Assembly (NCBI GenBank): GCA_030605915.1
Contig: JAUWHM010000045.1
Coordinates: 1-23,246, forward strand
Length of the DNA stretch: 23,246 nucleotides
Direction: 5' to 3'
Source of the DNA: Nitrospirota bacterium
GTDB taxonomy: Bacteria > NPL-UPA2 > JAGMAN01
Both the position numbers and the translations under genes were made by a program. Shown here one piece after another: positions 15,402 to 22,343 of this stretch; position 1 is the first letter of the stretch, and each line of letters starts with the position of its first letter. The notes beneath the pieces are model-generated. The model searched no databases, was not told where the DNA came from, and saw only the letters and a program-made list of their open reading frames with translations.

Positions 15402-16109
15402 ATGAAACGAATTAAGTCATTTATTCTGTTAGCAGTATTATCTTCTAGAGACAGACATCGAGAGATCTTCTGCTTGCTGATACCGTTGCTCATTCTCATA
15501 ATCATTACGGGAGGCTGTACCCTTAAGGTAGCTGAGCCTCCTGGAATCTATCATCCAGTAGAGAGAGGACAGTATCTCTGGAGGATAGCCAAGATTTATG
15601 GAGTGGATATGGGAGTGATTATGAGAGCAAATCGCCTTTCCGATCCCAACAAACTGCGAGCTGGCCAGCCTCTCTTTATTCCTGGAGCTGAGGCGGTTTT
15701 GAGAGTAGGGGCTCATAAGCCTCCCGCTTCCTTAAAGAAAGGCTCGTTTATCTGGCCGGTAGATTCCAGAAGGATAACTTCCCGTTACGGGACGAGGAGA
15801 GGGAAGAAACATAAGGGAATCGATATCGCTGCGCCCAGCGGAACCAAGATCGTGGCCTCAAGGGAAGGGAAGGTCGTCTATGCTGGAGTGCTGAGTGGCT
15901 ACGGTCAAGTGATTATTATTGAGCATAAGAATGGCTATTCCACTATTTATGCCCATAACTCGAGGAATCTGGTTAAGGTAGGAGACAGAGTAAGGCAGGG
16001 CCAGGTAATTGGTCGGGTGGGTAGCTCCGGACGCAGCAGCGGCCCCCATCTCCATCTCGAGATCAGGAAGGGATACCAGGCAGTGAATCCACTGGACTAC
16101 TTACCATGA
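15402..16109 (+). CDS. LysM - M23 peptidase lipoprotein (NlpD/LytM-like)
   Basis: A 235-residue envelope protein predicted to bind peptidoglycan and either cleave it or regulate amidases. The N-terminus is hydrophobic and ends in a lipobox-like ITGGC (Cys39). A LysM domain covers about 50-94 (VERGQYLWRIAKIYGVDMGV, NKLRAGQPLFIP). The M23/LytM domain (about 125-232) has HKGIDIAA (H137, D141), H185 and HLHLE (H216, H218), so the zinc ligands are intact and it may be an active endopeptidase. I chose ATG 15402, after AGAAGGT, because the longer frame runs back into the tRNA. The signal region is odd: a charged stretch, SSRDRHREIF, splits two hydrophobic runs. The LysM-M23 pairing resembles NlpD. 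Confidence 0.9.
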   Translation: MKRIKSFILLAVLSSRDRHREIFCLLIPLLILIIITGGCTLKVAEPPGIYHPVERGQYLWRIAKIYGVDMGVIMRANRLSDPNKLRAGQPLFIPGAEAVLRVGAHKPPASLKKGSFIWPVDSRRITSRYGTRRGKKHKGIDIAAPSGTKIVASREGKVVYAGVLSGYGQVIIIEHKNGYSTIYAHNSRNLVKVGDRVRQGQVIGRVGSSGRSSGPHLHLEIRKGYQAVNPLDYLP

Positions 16110-16119
16110 AGAAAGTCTA

Positions 16120-16272
16120 ATGCCGATTTACGAATTTCAGTGCCAGGAGTGTGAGGATAAGTTTGAGGTTCTCCTTCGCTCTTTTCGGGAAGCATACGGT
16201 GAAGCACAGCCAGAGGCAGTGCCAGTGGCAGTGCCACAGCAAAGCAGTGCTGCTTCGCTAGCAGTACCCTAA
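16120..16272 (+). CDS. Truncated FmdB-type zinc ribbon protein
   Basis: A 50-residue frame starting MPIYEFQCQECEDKFEVLLR, the unmistakable opening of FmdB-family regulatory/zinc-ribbon proteins. Only the first CxxC (C8, C11) is present, and the normally conserved CGH that follows is CED. After SFRE the frame runs into a low-complexity repeat tract (AYGEAQPEAVPVAVPQQSS...) and stops, so the second CxxC knuckle that completes the zinc site is missing. It is probably a decayed or repeat-truncated gene. There is no strong ribosome-binding site beyond GAAAG. It lies between the lipoprotein and ThyA-like genes on the same strand. Confidence 0.6.
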   Translation: MPIYEFQCQECEDKFEVLLRSFREAYGEAQPEAVPVAVPQQSSAASLAVP

Positions 16273-16276
16273 GGGT
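16194..16276. repeat. Repeat tract truncating the FmdB-like gene
   Basis: The tract contains a tandem direct repeat with 12-base period (ggcagtgccagt at 16215, ggcagtgccaca at 16227). It also has an imperfect hairpin gcaaagcag-tg-ctgcttcgc (16239-16258) and a terminal palindrome accctaagggt (16266-16276). Its end supplies the AAGGG ahead of the next GTG start. It looks like a small inserted element rather than native coding sequence. Confidence 0.55.
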
Positions 16277-16281
16277 CAGAT

Positions 16282-17103
16282 GTGAAAGACGGGAACATTC
16301 CAATCATAAAAGTGGAAGGGAGAACGGTGCCCGAGACCTGGGAGAAAGCTGTCTTGACTACCTGGGAAAAAGGGACAGCTATCCGCACTGAATACGATCG
16401 GGAAGGAGACCCTCCCAGTCGGGACTGCACCATGATTATGGTTATTCAGGAGCCAGTGGCTGAGCCCAGAATCCATAGAGCTTTCCCTGGAGGACTGGAA
16501 GACTTAGAAATTTATCGGCAGGAAGTTATAAATGGAGTGCATGACCACTGGATTAAGCCGGATGAGGGGAAATGGACTTATACCTATCATCAGAGACTAT
16601 TTAAATATGAGATGGAAGGGAAGAAAATAGACCAGATTAACTACATTATTAATAAATTAGCGCGCGTTCCTTACTCTCGCCGAGCTCAGGCTATCACCTG
16701 GAATGCGGGGATGGACCCGGCTACTTCAGATCCTCCTTGTCTCCAACGCCTATTCTGCCGTATCTCCCATCGAGCAGATGGCAAAGCCATTCTCAACATG
16801 AATACCCACTGGCGTTCCCGGGATGGCTATAAAGCAGCTTTTATGAATCTATTTGTCTTTACCGATCTACAGAGGATATTGGCAGAAAGGTTGGGAAAGA
16901 AACTAAGAGAAGAGGTCCTGGTCGGACGCCATGTGGACATAACAGATAGTTTCCACATCTATGGGTCATATTACCAGGAATTCAAAAAATTTTTAGGGAC
17001 ACTAAAGAAGCGAAGTTTCCGGGAGAGAACCTGGACAACTCAGTCTGCTCAGCCCTTCTTTGAAGAAGGGAGAAGGAGACTGGACAGCGAAGGTGTTCCG
17101 TGA
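16282..17103 (+). CDS. ThyA-family protein, probable thymidylate synthase (archaeal-like subgroup)
   Basis: A 273-residue protein with the ThyA (PF00303) catalytic pattern in order: paired arginines R133-R134 in SRRAQAITW, the nucleophile C153 in DPPCLQ, THWRSRDGYKAAFMNLF in place of the classical QRSxDxxLGxPFN strand, and DSFHIYGSY (222-230), corresponding to the DxHxY nucleotide-binding motif. It therefore probably methylates or hydroxymethylates a deoxyuridylate or deoxycytidylate with a folate cofactor. The divergent RSRDGYKAAFMN block recalls the archaeal-type enzymes also found in uncultivated bacteria. GTG start after AAGGG; the stop overlaps the HIT gene by four bases (GTGA). Main uncertainty: dTMP synthesis versus a modified-nucleotide role. 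Confidence 0.75.
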   Translation: MKDGNIPIIKVEGRTVPETWEKAVLTTWEKGTAIRTEYDREGDPPSRDCTMIMVIQEPVAEPRIHRAFPGGLEDLEIYRQEVINGVHDHWIKPDEGKWTYTYHQRLFKYEMEGKKIDQINYIINKLARVPYSRRAQAITWNAGMDPATSDPPCLQRLFCRISHRADGKAILNMNTHWRSRDGYKAAFMNLFVFTDLQRILAERLGKKLREEVLVGRHVDITDSFHIYGSYYQEFKKFLGTLKKRSFRERTWTTQSAQPFFEEGRRRLDSEGVP

Positions 17104-17603
17104 AGAGAATCTGGGCTCCCTGGAGGATGAGATATATTATGGACGCGAGGCGCTCAGGCTGTCTTTTCTGCAAGTTTTGGAAGGCAGGCAACGATAGAGA
17201 AAACTATATCTTAGCCCGAGGGAAAAGGTGCTTTCTCATCCTCAATACCTTTCCCTATAGCAACGGACATCTGATGGTCGTTCCATCCAGACATGTGTCC
17301 AGTCTGGACGGATTAGAGGAGAAAGAGCTCTTGGAGTTGATGGTCCTAACTAAGAAAGGAACAAAGCTTTTGGAAGAAGTCATGCATCCTCAGGGATTTA
17401 ATATTGGAATGAATTTGGGAAAGGTAGCGGGAGCGGGAGTGAAAGACCACCTCCATCTACACTTGGTGCCTCGCTGGGAGGGGGATACCAACTTTATGCC
17501 CATAATCTCGGAGACGAAGGTGATTCCTGAGCTTTTGAGGGACACTTACCAGAAATTACTGGCCGCGGCCAGGGCCGCGGGAGAAAATCTTGACAGATAT
17601 TAA
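17100..17603 (+). CDS. HIT family nucleotide hydrolase/phosphorylase (Ap4A type)
   Basis: A 167-residue histidine-triad protein. The triad is H117-L-H119-L-H121 in KDHLHLHLVPRW, whose middle His forms the nucleotidyl intermediate. The N-terminus IWAPWRMRYI followed by CLFC (C21, C24) is typical of the bacterial branch often annotated as diadenosine-tetraphosphate phosphorylase, with a zinc site. NTFPYSNGHLMVVPSRHV is the other conserved block. The GTG start coincides with the conserved N-terminus and is coupled to the ThyA-like gene by a four-base overlap. It probably hydrolyses or phosphorolyses dinucleoside polyphosphates or nucleotide phosphoramidates; the substrate is not fixed. The last four codons contain the -35 box of the next promoter. 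Confidence 0.9.
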   Translation: MKRIWAPWRMRYIMDARRSGCLFCKFWKAGNDRENYILARGKRCFLILNTFPYSNGHLMVVPSRHVSSLDGLEEKELLELMVLTKKGTKLLEEVMHPQGFNIGMNLGKVAGAGVKDHLHLHLVPRWEGDTNFMPIISETKVIPELLRDTYQKLLAAARAAGENLDRY

Positions 17604-17618
17604 GCATTATAGTAAACT
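17590..17618 (+). promoter_or_regulatory. Sigma70-type promoter
   Basis: A consensus -35 TTGACA (17590-17595) is followed after exactly 17 bases by TAAACT (17613-17618), matching four of six -10 positions. Transcription would begin near 17625 and place the 17634-17656 palindrome at the start of the leader of the coiled-coil gene. The -35 overlaps the end of the HIT gene. Confidence 0.65.
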
Positions 17619-17633
17619 GAGCGCAATACTTTT

Positions 17634-17656
17634 AAGTTTCGGCATAGCCGAAACTT
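17634..17656. repeat. Perfect 10-bp palindrome, collapsed copy of the 8828-9003 element ends
   Basis: aagtttcggc-ata-gccgaaactt is a perfect hairpin. It matches the terminal repeat of the 8828-9003 element (aagttccggcatagcc) with one mismatch over 16 bases, and is followed by the same cat. No T-run follows, so it is not an ordinary terminator. It lies in the 5' leader of the promoter at 17590-17618. Confidence 0.75.
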
Positions 17657-17706
17657 CATAGGGATTAAGTGTTAGAACTGGTCAGGCAGAAGGAGGTGGA
17701 GGAGAA

Positions 17707-18699
17707 ATGGTTAGACTGGGAAAAAGCGGGACTGTAATACTATTTCTCATCAGTTTGGGAGCAATCATCTCTGCCCTTAAGGTGGTAGGGAGTTGGGAGG
17801 AGCAAAGAGGGAGGATAGAGGCTCTGTCCTCATCGCTTGAGGGGAAAGAGGCCGAGCTAACCAAAGTCACCCAGGAAAAAGATATCTTGGAGAAGGAAGT
17901 CGAGCGCCAAAAGGTTGCCTTCCGGGAAGAGCTGGAGCAGGAGAAGAAGTTAAGGGAAGAACTCCAGGAGAGTCTAGGTCGAATAGTGGCTGCTTTGAAA
18001 AAGGACTTAGATCAAGAGAAGAAAGAGAAGCAGTCGCTGGAAGGCGACGTTAAAGAGTTAGCCGATGCTAAGTCAAACCTGGAGAAGAGATTAGAGGAAT
18101 CTGAACAGAAGAGGCTGACTCTGGAGAGCATAATAAAAGAGGCTCCACCTGACGTGAAGGAGCAAGTTCCTGAAGAGATAACTGCTCCTACCTTACCATC
18201 CAAGGAGATTGGAGGGAAAGTCTCTTATGTCTACAGTCCTTTTCTTAGCATCGAGCTGGAGAAGGAAGCAACCGGTGAAGTTAAACCAACTATCTTAGTC
18301 TATCGAGGTGAGAAATTAATTAAAGAAGTGAAAACAAAGCAGGTCCATTATATAACAATGGTAGCCAGGGTTTCCGACGAAACCTCCCTGGAAGGAATCG
18401 TGGAGAATGACCAGGTAAGATTAAACCTGTTGCCAGGGGTCAGCCATCTCTTAGAATCCGAGAAGTTGAGCGGGAAGATATGGGCTGTCCAGAGCCCAAG
18501 TTTTCTAACGGTGGCTCTGGGAGAGGAAACAGCCTCTACAATTTCCCCAACCCTCTTTATTTATCGAGCTAACAGGTTGGTGAGGGAGATGAAACTGGGC
18601 AGGATCGATCCGGTGACTATTGTGGTGGAAGCAGCGGATAAGACGGCCATCAAGGGGATCAGGCAGAATGATCGAGTAGAGATAATTGAGGGAGGATGA
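17707..18699 (+). CDS. Membrane-anchored coiled-coil protein with two C-terminal beta repeats
   Basis: Family not recognised. The 330 residues show an N-terminal membrane anchor or uncleaved signal (about 8-28, TVILFLISLGAIISALKVV), a long charged heptad coiled coil (about 30-145, rich in E, K, L and Q), a short Pro-containing linker, then two tandem homologous units at about 169-239 and 255-326. The units align as GGKVSYVYSPFLSIEL with SGKIWAVQSPSFLTVAL, TILVYRGEKLIKEVK with TLFIYRANRLVREMK, and IVENDQVRL with IRQNDRVEI. They look beta-rich and SH3- or OB-like. With the anchor inserted N-in, the coiled coil and repeats would be extracytoplasmic. AGGAGGTGGAGG precedes the ATG. The HTH-TM gene follows 4 bases later, so the two are probably partners. 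Confidence 0.75.
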   Translation: MVRLGKSGTVILFLISLGAIISALKVVGSWEEQRGRIEALSSSLEGKEAELTKVTQEKDILEKEVERQKVAFREELEQEKKLREELQESLGRIVAALKKDLDQEKKEKQSLEGDVKELADAKSNLEKRLEESEQKRLTLESIIKEAPPDVKEQVPEEITAPTLPSKEIGGKVSYVYSPFLSIELEKEATGEVKPTILVYRGEKLIKEVKTKQVHYITMVARVSDETSLEGIVENDQVRLNLLPGVSHLLESEKLSGKIWAVQSPSFLTVALGEETASTISPTLFIYRANRLVREMKLGRIDPVTIVVEAADKTAIKGIRQNDRVEIIEGG

Positions 18700-18703
18700 T
18701 AAA

Positions 18704-19288
18704 ATGGCTGAGGAAGCTTATCTGAGCAGGGAAGAGGTGATAAAACTTTTAAAGGTTGGCGAGACTAAGTTGGATGATTTAATCAAACAGGGTAAATTCA
18801 AACCAAGCGGGGAAGGGAAATTTAAAGAAGAGGATATCGTTAACTATATGGCTGAAGAGTCGCCTGAGCCGTCCTTGCTTACCCCCGAGGCAGAAAAGCC
18901 CTCAGAAGAGGGAAAGGTGCTACCCCTGGGAGAAGCGGAACCAATACGGATAGAGCCCAAGGAGACGAAACCGCTGGAAGAGACAACAGAAATTAAAGAG
19001 GAAGAGCGCCCAGAGGAGACAATAGAGATTATTGAGCCGGAGGAGGATGCAAAAGAGGAACTGAAGGAGGAGCCATCTATTCCTCCTGACAAACCAGCTA
19101 AGGCCGAAGTTGCTCCTCCGAAGGAAGTGGAAAAGCAGATGAAGTCCAGTCCCCTTTTCAGCTTTCTCTTTATGCTGTCTCTCCTCTTTATCCTGGCGGC
19201 TATCGGTATTCTCCTCCTGCCAATTTTAAAGGTTCCCATTCCTTCGTTCCTAAAGCCTGCCCTCCAGTTTGCCAACAAAATTTTTTGA
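18704..19288 (+). CDS. Membrane-tethered HTH (MerR/excisionase-like) protein
   Basis: A 194-residue protein of unusual architecture. The N-terminal domain (about 5-50: AYLSREEVIKLLKVGETKLDDLIKQGKFK, then FKEEDIVNYM) resembles the winged-helix HTH_17/excisionase fold. About 95 residues of acidic, Pro/Glu-rich linker follow (50-145), then one strong TM helix (about 152-176) and a short tail with PIPSFLKPALQF. DNA or another partner would be held at the inner membrane face, as in RodZ-like designs but with a different HTH. I chose ATG 18704, about 8 bases after GGAGG, instead of the in-frame TTG 18686. It directly follows the coiled-coil gene and precedes the dNTPase gene by 6 bases. Function unknown. 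Confidence 0.75.
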   Translation: MAEEAYLSREEVIKLLKVGETKLDDLIKQGKFKPSGEGKFKEEDIVNYMAEESPEPSLLTPEAEKPSEEGKVLPLGEAEPIRIEPKETKPLEETTEIKEEERPEETIEIIEPEEDAKEELKEEPSIPPDKPAKAEVAPPKEVEKQMKSSPLFSFLFMLSLLFILAAIGILLLPILKVPIPSFLKPALQFANKIF

Positions 19289-19294
19289 CTTGGT

Positions 19295-20446
19295 ATGCTG
19301 ACTAGAATTGAACTCCAGAGACAAGAGGAGAGGGTCCTTGCCCCTTACGCTATGAAGAGCAAGGATAGCCGGGGGAGACTTCATCCGGAAGAGGAGCATC
19401 ACTATCGTTCTCTCTTCCAGCGAGATAGGGATAGAATCATTCACTCCACTGCCTTCCGGCGTCTGGAATATAAGACCCAGGTCTTCGTTAACCACGAGGG
19501 GGATTACTACCGCACCCGTCTCACTCATACCATTGAGGTAGCCCAGATTGCTCGCAGTATTGCCCGCTGCCTGAGACTGAACGAAGATTTAACCGAGGCC
19601 ATCGCTTTAGCTCACGATTTAGGTCATACTCCCTTCGGTCACTCCGGTGAGGAAACCCTTCAGAAACTAATGAAGGAGGAGGGAGGCTTTGAGCATAATT
19701 GGCAGGGGCTAAGGGTAGTGGATAAATTAGAGAGGAGAAATCCTAACTTCAGAGGGTTAAATCTAAGCTGGGAGGTCAGGGAAGGGATTATCAAACACAC
19801 CACTTCCTACGATAAACCTCCCCCCTCCGAATTTGAGCCAGATAAGAAACCCACATTAGAAGCTCAGGTAGTTAACTTAGCTGATGAGATTGCCTACAAT
19901 AACCACGACCTGGATGATGGTCTTACCGCTCAGATGATAACTGAGGAGGGCCTTAAGGAAGTAAAATTGTGGGATGAAACCTACCAGGGGATAGGGAGAG
20001 ATTTTCCTCAGGCTGACCGGGAGAGGAAGAAATATCAAGCTATAAAATTTCTTATCAATCTTCAGGTAACCAATTTAATTGTGGAGACGGAGAAGACATT
20101 AAAAGACTTAAAAGTTCAGTCAATGGAAGGAGTGAGGAATGCTCCTGATGCTTTAGTTTCCTTTAGCTCCCAGATGAAGGAAAGGAATGAGGAACTTAAG
20201 AATTTCTTGCTTGAAAATCTTTACCAGCACTATCGAGTAGTGAGGATGAGGGAGAAGGCCCGGCGCTTCATCAGGGAACTTTTCCATCTTTATCTCACCC
20301 GGCCAAATCAGCTCCCTCCCGATACTCAGAAGAAACTCAAAGAAGAGTCCCCCGCCAGAGTGGTATGTGACTACATTGCGGGAATGACCGACCGTTTCGC
20401 CCTTGACGAATACAACAAACTATTCCAGCCCTACGAGCGAGTCTAA
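19295..20446 (+). CDS. dgt: Deoxyguanosinetriphosphate triphosphohydrolase-like protein (HD domain)
   Basis: A 383-residue dNTP triphosphohydrolase, cleaving dNTPs to nucleoside and triphosphate and so controlling dNTP pools. The N-terminus has LAPYAMKSKDSRGR and the hallmark FQRDRDRIIHSTAFRRLEYKTQVF, then the HD-domain metal ligands H78 (RTRLTHTIEVAQ), H107-D108 (LAHDLGHTPFGHSGEE) and D197 (LADEIAYNNHDLDDGL). The length and motifs match the shorter Dgt-like type 2 subgroup rather than E. coli Dgt. ATG 19295 keeps the conserved N-terminal block; the ribosome-binding signal is weak, so translation may be coupled to the HTH-TM gene six bases upstream. Together with the ThyA-like and HIT genes it gives the region a nucleotide-metabolism flavour. 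Confidence 0.94.
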   Translation: MLTRIELQRQEERVLAPYAMKSKDSRGRLHPEEEHHYRSLFQRDRDRIIHSTAFRRLEYKTQVFVNHEGDYYRTRLTHTIEVAQIARSIARCLRLNEDLTEAIALAHDLGHTPFGHSGEETLQKLMKEEGGFEHNWQGLRVVDKLERRNPNFRGLNLSWEVREGIIKHTTSYDKPPPSEFEPDKKPTLEAQVVNLADEIAYNNHDLDDGLTAQMITEEGLKEVKLWDETYQGIGRDFPQADRERKKYQAIKFLINLQVTNLIVETEKTLKDLKVQSMEGVRNAPDALVSFSSQMKERNEELKNFLLENLYQHYRVVRMREKARRFIRELFHLYLTRPNQLPPDTQKKLKEESPARVVCDYIAGMTDRFALDEYNKLFQPYERV

Positions 20447-20463
20447 ATTGCCTCATAGTAAAC

Positions 20464-20568
20464 AGGCACAGAGGCACTAAGGCACAGAGGCACAGGGTTT
20501 ATTTCTTCATTAGTCTTTCATAATTTATTGTTCTTTGTGCCTTTGTCCATTTGCAATTGTGCCTTTTT
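20464..20568. repeat. Direct and inverted aggcaca repeats upstream of proS
   Basis: Two copies of aggcacagaggcac lie at 20464-20477 and 20480-20493 (period 16). Inverted counterparts tgtgcctttgt (20536) and tgtgcctttt (20559) close the element. Folding would bring aggcaca against tgtgcct; a run of five T follows the last arm, so weak termination after the dNTPase gene is possible. The rest of the 20447-20630 gap is AT-rich and contains the proS promoter. Confidence 0.6.
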
Positions 20569-20572
20569 CAAT

Positions 20573-20601
20573 TTGACCTTTCAATGTTTTGGTGTTAAAA
20601 T
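20573..20601 (+). promoter_or_regulatory. Sigma70-type promoter for proS-dnaJ
   Basis: TTGACC (20573-20578) and TAAAAT (20596-20601) are separated by exactly 17 bases, each one mismatch from consensus. Transcription would start near 20608, leaving a leader of about 23 bases with AGGAGGG before the proS ATG. No riboswitch or T-box fits in so short a leader. Confidence 0.8.
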
Positions 20602-20630
20602 AACCGGGAGCATAGAACAGGAGGGCTTTT

Positions 20631-22343
20631 ATGAGGTGGACTCAGTCATTCATTCGCACTTTGAGGGATGCTCCCAGGGAAGCGGAAGCGATTAGCCATA
20701 AGTTAATGCTGCGAGCTGGACTGGCAAGAAGACTTTCAGCCGGGCTATATACCTATCTTCCCTTAGGACTGAGAGTAATCAGAAAGGTGGAGGACATTGT
20801 TCGTCAGGAGATGAATAAGAAAGGAGCTCAGGAACTATTGATGCCTATCTTGCAACCAAAGGAGATATGGGAGCAGTCCGGGCGCTGGGATGATAAGGAA
20901 CTGGGCATGCTCAAGCTTAAAAACAGAGAGGAGAGGGAATTTGTGCTCGGACCAACTCATGAGGAGATTATCACTGATTTAGTGAGTAGAGAAGTGAGGT
21001 CCTATAAGGAGCTTCCCCTTAACCTGTATCAAATTCAGACCAAATTCCGAGATGAGATGAGGCCAAGATTTGGAATGATTAGAGCCAGAGAATTCATTAT
21101 GAAGGATGCCTATAGCTTCCATGTGGATGAGAGCTCAGCCAGGAAAGGTTACCAGGATATGTCCGAGGCCTATAGCAACATCTTTCGGCGATGTGGACTC
21201 AAGACGCAGGTAGTGGAAGCTGATCCGGGAGCTATGGGAGGCAGTAAATCCGAAGAGTTTATAGCCCTGGCTGATACCGGTGAGGATATCATCGTCTTCT
21301 GTGCTCAGTGTAGCTATGCGGCTAATTTAGAGAGTGCCCAGCGGGGCGCTGAAGCATTAGGGAAAAGCACGGAGAAGATGAAATCCGTAAAAGAGCTAAA
21401 AACGCCAAACATAAAGACAATTGAGCAACTAAAAGATTTTCTGAGAGAGAAACCGGAGAAGATGATAAAGACGCTCATCTATCTCGCCGATGAGAAAATA
21501 ATTGCCGCTTTGATTTCTGGCCATCGGGAGCTCAGTGAAGTAAAGTTAAGAAAGAATCTTAAATGTGAGAACTTAGAAATGGCTGATGAAAAACTGATAG
21601 AGGAGGTGACCGGCGGTCCCCTCGGCTTCTCCGGCCCGGTTGGCTTGAAGAAAGTTAAAATTATTGCCGATGTGGGAGTGACTAAAATAGTCAATGGGAT
21701 AACGGGAGCAAATAAACGGGATAAACATATCAGGAATGTGAATATGGGAAGAGATTATAACCCTGATGAGGTAGCCGACATAAGCATTGTCAGGGAAGGG
21801 GATAGATGCCCTAAGTGTTCGGGGAAATTAGCTGTGCGAAGGGGAATAGAGGTAGGACACATCTTCAATTTGGGGCGCAGATATAGCCAGCGTCTGGGAG
21901 CGAAATTTCTGAATGAGAAGGGACAGGAAAGACTGGCCATCATGGGCTGTTACGGCATTGGAATTACCCGCACGGTAGCTGCCATTATTGAGCAAAACCA
22001 CGATGAGAACGCAATACTGTGGCCGATGTCAGTTAGTCCTTATCAAGTTCATATCATCCTTTTGAATGTTAATAGCCGGGAGACCGTCAAGGTGGCGGAT
22101 AACCTCTATAATCAACTCACGGGGGAAGGAGTGGAAGCACTCTTAGATGACCGGGATGAGCGGGCGGGAGTGAAGTTTAAGGACGCTGACCTGATTGGCG
22201 TTCCCCTTCGCCTGACCATTAGTCCAAAGAGAGTCTCTGAGAAAAAGGTAGAAATCAAATGTCATCGGGATGGAAAAGAGTTCCTGGTAGCCATTGAACA
22301 AGCCCGAGAAAAAGTGAAGGAGTTAATCCACGAGAATGGATAA
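20631..22343 (+). CDS. proS: Prolyl-tRNA synthetase (bacterial type, with editing domain)
   Basis: ProRS (570 residues) charges tRNA-Pro. It is the bacterial form: class II catalytic motifs split by an inserted editing (INS, YbaK-like) domain at roughly 225-400, then a C-terminal anticodon-binding domain. Seen in order: [25 protein letters not shown] (107-112), motif 2 [22 protein letters not shown] (138-159), the editing-domain segment [17 protein letters not shown], motif 3 [14 protein letters not shown] (about 439-452), [14 protein letters not shown], and the anticodon-domain segment [20 protein letters not shown]. The length is typical. AGGAGGG and a good promoter precede the ATG. Its last 8 bases overlap dnaJ. 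Confidence 0.97.
   Translation: MRWTQSFIRTLRDAPREAEAISHKLMLRAGLARRLSAGLYTYLPLGLRVIRKVEDIVRQEMNKKGAQELLMPILQPKEIWEQSGRWDDKELGMLKLKNREEREFVLGPTHEEIITDLVSREVRSYKELPLNLYQIQTKFRDEMRPRFGMIRAREFIMKDAYSFHVDESSARKGYQDMSEAYSNIFRRCGLKTQVVEADPGAMGGSKSEEFIALADTGEDIIVFCAQCSYAANLESAQRGAEALGKSTEKMKSVKELKTPNIKTIEQLKDFLREKPEKMIKTLIYLADEKIIAALISGHRELSEVKLRKNLKCENLEMADEKLIEEVTGGPLGFSGPVGLKKVKIIADVGVTKIVNGITGANKRDKHIRNVNMGRDYNPDEVADISIVREGDRCPKCSGKLAVRRGIEVGHIFNLGRRYSQRLGAKFLNEKGQERLAIMGCYGIGITRTVAAIIEQNHDENAILWPMSVSPYQVHIILLNVNSRETVKVADNLYNQLTGEGVEALLDDRDERAGVKFKDADLIGVPLRLTISPKRVSEKKVEIKCHRDGKEFLVAIEQAREKVKELIHENG

Noticed and set aside
17634..17656. Intrinsic terminator after the HIT gene
   Set aside because: The hairpin is perfect but is followed by catagggat rather than a T-run on either strand, and it lies downstream of a predicted promoter; it matches a repeat family instead.
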